Shown: positions 25,501-37,500 of the stretch, in pieces | Numbering within the stretch: the first letter of the stretch is position 1 | Layout of the letters: the number at the start of each line of letters is the position of its first letter | From: Larus michahellis | Taxonomy: Eukaryota > Chordata > Aves > Charadriiformes > Laridae | Assembly: GCF_964199755.1 (NCBI RefSeq) | Contig: NC_133918.1 | Location: 2,604,001 to 2,668,000, forward strand | DNA length: 64,000 nt | Direction of reading: 5' to 3' | Translations under genes and position numbers: made by a program | Notes under the pieces: generated by a model | Database searches by the model: none | Seen by the model: only the letters and a program-made list of their open reading frames with translations | What the model was told of the DNA's origin: nothing

Positions 25501-28500
25501 GAAAATGGCAGATGCCTCTGGATTAGCTGGGGTTCGTTTCTTGTGAGGGATTGTGTGTGTGTGTATTTTAACTGTTCATCGTTAAAAACTAGCATTGGAC
25601 CATCTTCTGATTTTTGCTCAAGCTGGTTATTTTGAAGGAAGTAGCTGCTGACCTTGTCACCTGCGTGGGACTGCATCTTGCAAAGCTGCACAACATTACT
25701 CTTGGGTTTTGTTTTTTTTTGTTTTTTTGGTTTGTTTTGTTTTAAATTTCCAAGCCAGAGTAGAAAATGTGTCAATAGAAATGCCCCATGAACAGATTTA
25801 GTTTGTAGCTGTCTACCACGTGAGATAAAGCTGTTCAGCAAAAAGAAAAAAGAAAAAAAAACAAACAAACAAATTTAGGAAGTGACCTTTCTAAAGATGC
25901 ATCTGAAATAAATTCCCGCTGTTGCATGTAGGGATGAACTTTCTGAAGGTATTTTCACACAAACTGTCTGTGACCCTTATGGAGGGTGAAAATGGTGTGT
26001 GGAAGACAGGATAGGGATGTGTCCGTGGGTGGATTTCAGTTCTTTCAGCGCAGACCAGGGTCGGAGGGGGATAGAGCAGAGCCGTGATAACTGCTTTGGA
26101 GATCACATAACAATGGGTGGATAGCGGAAGGCTTAAGGAGAGCAATGACTAAATCAAATCAATGGGTAAGAACATTATTTTTCATTGCTATGTCTTGCTT
26201 AAACAGAGGATAGGAAAGGCTGGTGTTGAAGAGGCCAGAGAGGCTGTAGTTCTGGCAAAATGTATTTAGGGCAGGATTAAGAGCTTTGTGGAGAGAAAGA
26301 AAAGTACAGCTCCTGCAGAGGCAGCCGAGGAAGCCGTAAGGTTTGCTTTTGGTTTGGAGGTGTAGTGCAGAGGGGATGGATGGATGGATGGACAGACGGA
26401 CGGACAGATGCCAAAGTGGCCAGCAAAGTGAGGGCTTGGCAACGTGAGAGGCAGCTGCAAGAAATGGAGAAGCGAGAGGGCTTGAGGCAGAGCCGCCTCT
26501 GAGACCTTGAAAGCAGGGAGAGTGTCTTCGGAGGAGACGGGGAACGAGGTAGCGCTTCAGAATTAGCAACAGTGTAAGCGCTGCCTCAGGAGGTTGAGGG
26601 ATGTTTGGTAAAGACCATGTGTACGCTAAAATAAAATCTTCAAATATTTAAAGAAACCCGTCTTCCATATCTGCTGGAATAATGAAGTTCTGCTCCATTG
26701 AAAGGGCTGAAAGAGCACACGAATCAGCCCCATTCAAAGTCTGTGCCAATAGAGCACTGTTAATCCTCATTTAAATTAGGCTATCCCAAGAGAGGAAATC
26801 CTTGAGACCTCCCATAAGTGGGTCCTCAGAGCTCCTCGCCTTCGTGCGGGGCTGTTTAAGAGCTTTGGTCTCCATAATATTTTCTTCTGCAGACGCAAGA
26901 CGTCCATTTGTATGGGACACTTACCAAAATGCCAAAGGAGAGGCGGCGTTTCTGGGCTTGTGTAAGAGGCGTTGCTCAACGGGCACCGCGCTGCTCCTTG
27001 AACAGAGGAAGGAAACGGTGTCTCCCTCTAACACTGACTCATTTCCTGAAGGCTGCCTCAGCGATCAGTCTTTGGTTCCTCCTGATACATCACGGTGTGG
27101 CAGTTTTCTCAAAAAGCACTGACATATAGTCTCAGACTGACCCTTTTTTGCATTCACTGATAACTTCTCGAGAAGTGCTGCGGTGCTGGCGCTTTTGGAT
27201 AGAAACCAAGGGAGGTTCTGGAGGTGCTTGGACAGAGCAGCACCTTCAGACACGGGCCTGGCACAGGCTGTGTCTTTGGTCGTTGAATGTTACTTCAGAA
27301 CTTAGATGGGATTTGTTCCGTCCTATCACCTTTCTGACAGAGCTGGGGTTTGTAAAGGGCTGGTTTTATCTCTACCACTGTCTTCACCCTGCTGGGAGTT
27401 GGTGCAAACCGGAGTAGAGGGAGCAAACCAGTCTGTGAAGGAGGCCGCTGAGACATCCTTGTGCAGATGCGATGCTTTGTGCGTGTGCCTATGGAGGAGC
27501 GCAGGCCCGTGCTGTTAAATGAGGGCAGATGTTAGAGATAGCTGCTGGCTGCTGGTTGCCGTGGCTGATGTGTGCCGCCTCGTCCTGCCTGCACCAACAG
27601 GTCCCAGATAACAGGCCTTTGAGAACATCTACTGGAGAGAAATGGCAGGTTCTGCTCCTGCCACTCCCTTAATGGGGGGTGGGGTTTTTTTTTTGGTTTG
27701 GGGTATTTTTTTTTTTTTTCCTTCCTCCCTTGCAAAAAGCTTGTGCTGAGGAGCACTAGAGCTCTGGGGCCCGCAGGCATGCGTTAAGTAGTTTGCCAGA
27801 GGTTGCCAAGGGAGCCCCAGCAGCAGAAAGCAGAAGCCAAGAAGGGTTCAGGAGAGGGTCCGGGCACGGGGCAGCAGCCGCAGCTGGGCTGAGTGTAGAA
27901 GAGAAGCCAGAGAGCGGAAAGCGAGGGGGCTCTTCAGGGACCATGGCTCCACTTGCAGGAGCTCTGAGATCCGTGGAAATGAGCACGAGTAGCATCCAGA
28001 TGTGCCAGCCTGTCATGGTGGGAAGAAGGTCACCTCCTTGAAACCTCTCTTCTTCCTTCGGAGTCCCGTTGCAGTGCTCTTCAGGAGCAAAGAGCTCTCA
28101 CCCATTCCAGCTTACGCATTCTGTGTGTCAGCCCTCCTTGTGCCCTGGTTTTCTTTAGTTGCCGTTAGTTTTTTGTCAAAATTTGAAGACATAATAATAA
28201 CCAAAGTAATTACTTCCAGTTTTCCTTGAAAGGTCTGGGTAAAAATACACCTTCTCTGGAGCAAACCTTTGACGTGCTGCGGCGTATCTGGCTGGCGGTG
28301 GTTTGGTCTAGGCTTGAAGGGGAAAGGAGAAGGAAAACTGCTTTTCTTTTTTATATATGGGCAATGGATACAGTGGAAGATCAAAAGCCCCCTGGTCTCG
28401 CTCTTTCACCCTGGTGGGGATTCTTGCCGGGGTGTTACCTTGCATGCCGTGCCATAACGTCCCTGCAGCTTCATCCCATAAGGACTGCGCCTCATCTGTT

Positions 28501-31500
28501 TGCCTCTTTTTCACAAGCTTGATATAAAGCATTAATCATTCAAATATTAAAAAAAAAATAATAATCCTGGCTGTTGCTAACTGTCTGATTTCCTTTCTTT
28601 TTCTTTTTCCTTTTTTTTTTTTTTTTTTTCCCTGTGCACATTTTCTTTAGCTTGAAATGGCGATTGAAAACCTACAAAAAAGTGAAGGGATTACATCACA
28701 CAAAAGCAGTTTGCTCAACAGCCATGTAAGTTGCAATCGGAATTTACAACCTCTTTCCCGCTTTGGTAGGAGCATTATTTGTCACCCTTTGGTATATTCC
28801 ACAGCACGAGCTGCTCAAAGCAGCCCGTGATTCAGCCGTGCTGCCTAAAGCAGCCCAGTCCCAAGAACCTGCAAAAAGTGCCACGACGTTAATCACGTTT
28901 GTTGATGAGCTGCTCTGGATTCTGTTAACTGCCTCTCCCCTGTGTTTATTGATTTCGTCTGCCTTGCAATGGAAATTGCTGGCAATTAGATGAACGCATT
29001 TGAGGAAGTTCTTTCCTTTCCCTGGAATTGAAAGACAGCTGGAAAATAACGTGGAATTCCACAGCAGTAGCTCGGAGTGAATCATGAGAGATATCCCTTA
29101 GATAGCGCGTACCAAAAGCTGCTCCGGTGAATGCCTTTGTTGCCTCTCTCTGTGCCTGAGGAAGACCGTTATGTTACAATGCTGCGCTCAAGCCATTTCT
29201 AGACCTCTCTCTTCTCACTATGCCAACAAATTCCCTGCTTTGTGTGAAGTTCCCACTGTTCTACTGGGCCTTCTGCATCGTGGTTTGTGGCTCCCATGCA
29301 GGAATGCTTAACGGTGAGCACATGCTTGTGTGAGATTTGGAGGGTCTAATTCAAGTCCCGTTGAAGTCATCGGACTTGCCTTGACTTCATTGTGGTTTGG
29401 ATTAGGCTGGAGCATGTTCTGCCCTGATAAATCACAGTGCACAAAGTGGTGTTTCCTTATTCTAACAGATTTCCTTTTGCTTTGCGTTTGGGGGCAGATC
29501 TGTTGTCATTCTTAGGTCCTGCAAAAAAAACCTTTGCCCTTTTCACCCTAGAGAAACAGCCTGAGAAAATGAAAGGAACATTAAACCTAACGACGTGGTT
29601 CTCTTAAGCTGGTGTTGAACTCCAAGCCAGGGCTCCTGGATGAGCTCGGTTCTTATTTCAGCTTCTAGAAATGGAAGGTTCCTTGTTGTAGTCGAGGAAA
29701 CACAAACCTGCAGGGTCAGGCCGGTAGTTGCTGTTCTCAGCGTCTCTGTGCATCCTTCTGTCCCGTGCTGTGCCTCGGGTGCCGCGCAGGTTTGTCTAAG
29801 GACGATGTTGCTCTGCAGTATTTTTCTTGTTCCTCCCAGTGCAGAGAGGGACAGAGCGGAGCAGGACGGGGTGGGTCCTGATGTGGTATTGAAGAAAAGC
29901 AGGAAAAGGGCAGAGGAAAGGAAGTGAAGGTAGAAAAGCGATTTCAACTGGCCGCAGGCTGTGCAGGATGGCGTTGGGGCCCGATCCAGCCTTTGATCAG
30001 ATCTTCCCCACACTTGTCTTGCAGGGTAGAAGAGCATAACGTCTTTCTTCTCAGGCCGTGGTTCATAGTTTGGCATAAGGCTTAAGTTGTCTTACAAATT
30101 CTAAAGCAAATAAAGTACTTGCTGAGCACGTGTGTACACATCAGCTCGCTGCTGAGCTGTCGGTCCACACACAAGCGATGTGCTGCTGCCCCGGGCAGCT
30201 CCGGGGCTGGGTAATTCCCTCTGCTGAAGTGCAGAGCATCAGCCAAGGAAACCTGCGGGGCCTTTTCTGCCCTGTGCAGCCCCAGTGTCCTTGCTCTGCC
30301 TTCCCGGAGCATGGAGCGGTGTCTGCGGACGTAGGGAATAACGAGGAGGCGATGGTCCGAGCAGTGCCTGTAGGGAACGCAGTGTGTTGCAGAACCGGAT
30401 CAGGCAATCTCTTTTCAGAGCTGGAGGGAGGTTGGCGCCGGTGCCCGGGGAGGCTGCGCAGCCTCTGCTGGGACTCGACTGAATGTCCCATTCCACTGGA
30501 GTGAGGGACCTGACCTCCCTCGGAAGTGAGCCCTGGTCTGAGGCGGGAGCTGGGCTGGAATCACAGAACCATCATCAAATGGTTTGGGTGGGAAGTGACC
30601 TTCAGAGGCCACCTAGTCCAACCCCCTGCCCTGAGCAGGGACATCTTCGACTCCATCGGGTCCAAGCTGACCTTGAATGTTTCCAGGGATGGGGCATCTC
30701 ACACCTGGAGACTGGAGACTGCTAGGGCTTGCTCCCAACCGCAGTGTTCCCACCTCTTTACGTTAAAAAAACCCACAACCAAACAAAAGGCCAAACAGAA
30801 TCTATCCCAAATGATGGGTGACTGACACACGATGTTGTCAGGCTTGTGCCTGAGGACCAGAAAGTGAAGCAGGAGGTGACTGTGGTTTGTCAAGGCTGAA
30901 AGGAAAATACGAGCTTGACAAAAGCTGGTGGCCCAGGAAGTTGGTAGATAATGCTAATTGCCCTGTTAGTTGGGACTTAATTGCTTTTAGTCTTAAGGTT
31001 GCAGAGTCTTTCATTAAGCGTTCCATCCCTTGTTCTGAACTTCACATTTTGCAAATCTGTTAATCCTCGGGATAATGGTTTATTTTGTTGCTGTCAGCAG
31101 ATGTTTTGTGCCAGGAATCTTTGGTTTGGTGTTTTCGTTTGGTTTTTTTTTTTTTAAATAAAAGGAAGACTAAAGGTATCTCAGTCAATAGGGAATTTTT
31201 TACATAATGCTGTTTAAGCAAAGTCAATGTGAACTGGAGCCACACTTGATAACTTAATTTAGCCTCAAAAACCCTCTGAGAGGTTTATTTAAGTGCACTC
31301 GAAATATCAAATTTAGAAGTCCAAGCTAATGGTAATGCCCCAGTGACACACACCGTGTTTCTAATGAAATTACGTCAATCTATTACTGTTACCCAAAGAG
31401 CTCTGCTCACGAGTGTACTCCGGAGTCGCTGGGTCAGAGGATTACTTCTTTGCCAATTAGGAGCTTGCAGGTGATGCAAAGAAATTTGAGAAAAACGACT

Positions 31501-34500
31501 ACAATTTTTGTACGCGAGTGCCTGATGCTGGGCGCATCAGGAACCGGTCGGATGCTGTAACCTGCCTGATGCCCTGCAGCTCCCAGCCCAGCCATAGCGC
31601 TCCTGGGGGTAAAATCTATTTTTTCCTCACTGCCTATAAAACCAAAAACCCCCCAAACCCTTCAAAATACCAATCAAAAAACCATAGGACTTCTTCCCTG
31701 TGGGTGAGTGGCTCTTGGGTAGGTGCTGATGGAGTTTTTCCCCTGAGCAAAAGATCTTACCCCCAAATGGCGTTTAGGTGGAAACACCTAAAATGAGACT
31801 GAACAGAGAAATAGGAAAACTATTAAAGGGAATAATTCTCCCTTGGCCGGGGGAGGGACGTAATGACCTAATGAAGGGTGAATCTCCTGCTCGGTGGAGA
31901 AAGGCAAGCTAAAGATGATTTTTTTTTTTTTTTTTTTTTTTTTTCAAAATCCAAACAAACAGTCCATAGAAATACAGTTAAAGCAGAAACGAGGTGGCAA
32001 GGTTCCCCCGTAGCGCCTCGAACAAAGGCAGCAGCACACGGCTGCACCGGGATTTTATTGGAACCTGATTGTAATATAAACAGAAAGGAAACCGTAGAAT
32101 ATCGTGTCATTGTCCCAACTGAGCAAAATTCAAAAAGTAAACGGAATAAGGGACTCAGATGGAAAGAATCTTTAACGTTCTCGTTGTAAGTGCCTGGTCT
32201 GTTATTACTAATGCAGGAAGAGCAAAAATAACGTTTGGAAAATTATTTATATTCTGACAGATTTCTTTTTTAAGCCCTTTTGTGCGTTTCGTAATGAATT
32301 TTGAACTCAATAGTGGGAGTTCATATTGTGAAACTCGGTAATGTTTAAAGCAATATAAAAAGACACTTGCAGAAAAAGAAAGCTGGAAGATGAAGGGAAT
32401 ATTCTAGAAATATCTGGCACTAGACTAAAAATGTCCAGGATCGAATGTAACCGAGACAGTTTTACCTATTTCTCAATTTTCGATAGTAACATGCAACTTT
32501 ATTTTTTTTTTAAGGCTTGGAATTAGAACAGGTTTAGAAAATAATTTGCTGATCCACATTCAGTATCTCTCACGGGATAACTAAAATAAAATTTTAAAAA
32601 AATTTAAAGAGAAGAACCTTCTTAATCATTAATCTTTCTTCTCCCAGCCCATGGTCTGCTCCAAAGGCCACCAAAACCGACGGATCCAGGCGTTTGAACT
32701 TGTGGTTGCTTTGGATCAAACCCAACTAATGAATGAAATAAGATTTAAGTGTACGGCTTGGGATTCAGCGCATTTTTTATGCAGCAGAGGTTTCAGTTTG
32801 GATATGTGAATGGCAAGCGCGGAACAGAGAGCCGTGGGTGCTGAAAGGCCTTTGTGTCAGAGCAGAGTTGGGTACGAAATGCCTAAACTGAAAAGAACTC
32901 AATGGAGTGAGGTGTCAGGGATGTCCTCGCACTTTTCAGGTCGTATTTTCACGGAGTTACTGTTATAAAACTCGAGTAAAATAGTGGTGAACCGGGACCC
33001 CAAGGTTTCCCCGAGAGAAAAGGGGAGAAAAAAGCCAGGTAGCGGAGTACGAGCGGGGAGGATTTAAGCATGGACCAACTTGTACATCTGCCCGCGTGGT
33101 TCAATCCCGCTGATTTCTAGGCTTAGGTTTGTGCTTAATTACGATATGCAGTTCGTTGTACGGAGATGGTGGGGCTAATATTTTGGCAGCCGTAGCCTGA
33201 GTGTGTTTTGCCCCTGCTCGGGTGCGAAGGCGGCTGCTGGGGGTGGAGCTGAGCCTCCTCCGTTCACAGGGACCCGGGCCTGGGCGGAGGGGGGAGTCCT
33301 GAAAACGTGAATCCCAAAGGTCCCTAAGGACAATGAAAGGGCTTTTACCAAAGCTATTGATTTTAGTCCATTTGTACATCCGGTTCCTTCAAAAATTCAC
33401 TTAATATAACACTTGCTTTATTGATGCTGAAGTCATTTAGCCAATTAAAGGAGATTGAGGTTTTTGTTTTTCTGCATTTTAATTCCGGGCTTGACATTTT
33501 GTGCCGGGCCTGCCCTTTCCCGTCGGCTGGGTATAAATATTTTATAGCTAATTGCAAACTTTAATCAATGGGAAAGTCAGACAGTCCATTTTGAAAAATA
33601 GAGGGAAAAACTCGGATTTTTAAGGTTGCTTTGGTAACCTTTCATTTTTATTGTTAAGGAAACGGTTGCAGACATGCCAATCTTCAAATTAATAAAGACT
33701 TTGGAGCATGTTTGGGGCTCCTAAAATTTATTGCTCTTAGGCTGTATCTTAACTTTTCCATCCTTGCATCAAACAAGGCCTAAGTTTTTGCTGAAGATTT
33801 ATTTTTAAAAACCAAAACAGACAGTCAATAGAAATAAAGTTCGTAACATCTTTATCCCTAACATCTTGATTCTTGGAAAACACGAGTTCTTACAGCTTTA
33901 TTCTGGCTCTGCAGGAATTCATCCCGATCCCAGGTGGAGGCTGAGATGGCAGGCGCACTGTGGTCTAAGGCTTTTGCAAAATCTGGCAGCATTTTTGTTG
34001 GGTTATTACTTGGGCTGGGGATCCTTTTATCCGTATAAAAATGCAACCGGTGGAAATGATACAAATTAACTCAGCTAAATTAACTACCCAGCATTAAGCT
34101 CTCACGAACTCTTCGTGTCAGATGGGCTCTCCTGGTGTTGAAGTGTTGACAGTTTGACGCAGCCCGTTCCAGCCCTCTTTAGACTTTCACGTGTTCTTTA
34201 CTTATTTGTGCTTTCCATACCTAAAGCTCCAGTGGTTGTTGGACAACTACGAGACGGCGGAAGGCGTCAGCCTTCCCAGGAGCTCTCTCTACAACCATTA
34301 CCTGCGGCACTGCCAGGAGCACAAACTGGATCCGGTGAACGCCGCTTCCTTCGGAAAGCTGATCCGCTCGGTGTTCATGGGGCTGAGGACGCGCCGCCTG
34401 GGAACCAGGTTGGTATGAATCTACATTTAAATAGAAAAAACCAAAAAACTCCTGCAACTTCTCCTACGCATACTGAGGACCTACCGAGCATCATTTAGCA

Positions 34501-37500
34501 GGCGCGGGTCTTTCTTCCCAGATCTACAGAAACAACCAACCGTGATGTTGTGGGGAAAAAAAAAATTGCTGTTCTGAGGCAGAGCAGTAATTTCCGTGTG
34601 TTGCTGTGAGGCAAAGCTGCTCTCTCGCCGTGAGTCAGCGGTGCGAGAGGCTGGACAATGCAGTTCATTTCAGACGCGCTCCAGGTCTCTGGTGACAGCG
34701 CTTTCTCCAGCCACATTTGGTCCGAGTCCATTTCCTACAGAGGCTAAGAATATTTCATTTGAACCTAGGTTTCTAATCATTCTGTTACCGTCTCAAAAAG
34801 GTGAAATAACTCGTCTTTACGATTGCTGCTGTCAGCTCCAGAGCCCAAAATTCTGGTGCGGTGAAACGGTTTCTCCCTTTGGATCCAGTAGAGTTCCTCC
34901 ATCGCGGATGAGAACAGAACCTGTGCCTGCCTTTGATGCAGAGCGGCTGGACAGGAGTTACAGGTGTCACGCCTGATGTCTTAAATTCCCAAAGCGGCTG
35001 GCTGACTCTTGTGACAGAATTTTTTTCTTTTAAAACATCAAAGGTGCATATGATGTTACAACAAAAGCGTAACATAGGAAAGCATTTACATATGTGTCCT
35101 TCAAAGGAGCATCCAAAGTACCTGCGCAGCTCGCACAGCTGAGTTTGCATTTTATCCCAGCTTCTAATTTAAAAAAAGGCAGCTAAGACACTAGAGAAAC
35201 AGCAATTGCTCGGATTGTGGAAGATTTTATAATAAAATTCTAGCTTAGATACCCGGGCTTCTAAACAAGAACAAAACCAGATGTGTCTGGGGCATTCCAT
35301 GGCTGGAATGTGGAGGCAACAGCCGTTGGAAGAGCAGGGGAGAGTTTGGATTTCCGTAGATTGGTTCAAGTGCAAGAGCTTCGAAATCATTTCTTTAGAG
35401 GAGAGAAATTCTTTAATCCCATCAAGGATTAAAGAAAAAACCAACAAGCCAAAAACCCACTTAACGCTGCAAACGTGCAGGCTGGGAAGGATACAGAAAA
35501 CCTCAATAAATATGGAAATAGCTGTCCACCATTATTTTCTTATTCATTCATTTAGATTATAAACACAGCCGTTATTTAATTTGCAGGCACTTAAAATCAC
35601 TTAAGGCATGGCTGAAGTGTACTTCGTACCTGAGCCCTTTGGCGACAGTGACAAAGACCGAACGATTCAAAGAGAAAATGCCCCCAACCAGGAAGAAAGG
35701 GTTAATTCTTTGACAAATATTCCTCTCTTAATTTTCTCTATGTAATTTTCCAATGGGAACCATCACAGGATTTAAGGTGCCTTCAGACCCTGTCGTAGTG
35801 ACGCGGCAAAGGAAGTTTAAGTGTCCCCAATATGGGCTCTGGAGACGCGGCTGCCGCTCCCTGGCTCCGGCTCTTCTCCCGCTGAGGACCGGGCTCAGCC
35901 CTCGTTAGTGACAAACTGGCTAAAGCCGAGTTGGACAAACTGTGGTCACGTATCCATGGCTGCATAATTGCCCTTCTCGCTCCCAAAAGCAAACGCTTGG
36001 GGATTGAAAAATTCCAGTTTGGTGGAAAAAACCTGAACTGACACATCTGTCGTAACTGTGATGGAAAGACGTTGTCCCAAGGAGCACCGCAGCAGCTTTG
36101 CTGACCAGCAAAGGGAAAAGAATTACAGCCTCTTCTGCTTGCAAAAAGCTTCCCGTTTTTACAAAAACTACAAAAATGAGCGGCTGCAAGAGCAAAGCCA
36201 CATCAAAGCCTGTTGCCGGTGCTGTGAAAGCGCTGGCAACAGAAAGACATTTTTCTTATCATAGTTGACTATTCAGTCAGGCTCGTTCTATCCAAGTCTA
36301 GATAAAGATGGAAGTTTGTTTTTATGGAAAAAACAAATCCTTAAACCCTAATCAAATAGCAAAGCGTCCCCTGAGGCCTTTCTGTCATTCTGTTTAATCA
36401 CACTTTGTATTGTAACACTTGTCTCCTCTTCTCCAGTTACCATGGGTTACTTGGAACAAACCTTGCCGGGTTTTAAATGTGGATGTCACTGAACTTTGGG
36501 ACATGTGGTTTTAAATTTTATAGGGGATGATGGCATTCGTTAGTTCATTAGTTCAGCCATTCAAATAGCGCTTGGCAGCGAACCGCTGTGTGCTGTCAGA
36601 AGTAGGGTGTATTGTCAAAACAAGCCTAGGAGTAAATTGCAGGGCTACGATGTCCCTTCCATTGACTGGCTTCCACTGAGCAATTTCACCACTGGTACTT
36701 CCAGGGGAAACTCCAAATATCATTATTACGGGATCCGACTAAAACCAGAGTCTCCGCTGAACCGTTTGCAGGAGGACACCCAGTACATGGCAATGCGGCA
36801 GCAGCCCATCCACCAGAAGCAGAGGTAGGTGCTCCTCGGAGCCGCCGCAGGCACGGTCCCTTCCCAAAGGAGGCAGCAGACCCCGGCTGGGGAGTTGGCT
36901 TTGCCTGGGAGCACAGGGAGCGTGTGGGACAGTTCAAACCCCGGAGCTGCAGGGGTGCCAGAGCTGAGCGGTGGAAGAGGGGGCTGCAAGTCACTGGCCG
37001 CTCTGAGCAGAGGAAGGGTCCAAACCCAATTCTGGGGGAAGCCCCATCCCTGGAGGGGTTCAAGGCCAGGTTGGACGGGGCTTGGAGCAACCTGGGCTGG
37101 TGGGAGGTGTCCCTGCCCAGGGCAGGGGGTGGCACTGGGTGGCCTTTAAGGTCCCTTCCAACCCAAACCAATCTGTGATTCTGTGAAATGGCCTTTATCT
37201 GCCCGGTGCTCCAGAGAATGCCACCACGTGTGCCCCTCTTCACTGCCTCCCTCCCAACTGTTTTAGGACCTCGGCTATGGAGGTATTTGTGCCAAATCAG
37301 TGTAAAGGACTTGGGGGCTTGTGTCGTGTTTGGGTGGGTTTTCGGTTTTGTTTGGTGTTTTTCTGTTGGGTTTTTTTTTGGGCAACAGGGCAGGTTAAGC
37401 AGTACTGTGGTTACTCTTGTGTCTGAGGGATTTTGAATATAAACCACAATGTGCAAAGGAATTTGGAATTGTCTCCTGGAAGCACAGCCACTTCTGGTTC

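Larger units (their letters stand above)
19581..28650 (+). other. RFX2 introns 1-4 (between coding exons 1 and 5)
   Basis: Introns at 19,581-22,270, 22,361-23,366, 23,447-24,108 and 24,374-28,650 ('intron 1' here is counted from coding exon 1). I recognise no other gene or transposon in them. Short A/T runs and a (GGAT)n tract near 26,374 are present. Open frames such as the one near 21,462-22,040 have no recognisable motif. Confidence 0.7.
28726..36704 (+). other. RFX2 introns 5 and 6
   Basis: Intron 5 (28,726-34,226) is the largest between coding exons and carries an antisense CR1 piece, a T tract and an exact X-box about 0.6 kb before the DNA-binding exon. Intron 6 is 34,409-36,704. I see no further gene. 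Confidence 0.7.

Noticed and set aside
36436-36451. GTTACCATGGGTTAC in RFX2 intron 6 as an X-box
   Set aside because: The right half (GGTTAC) does not fit RGYAAC.
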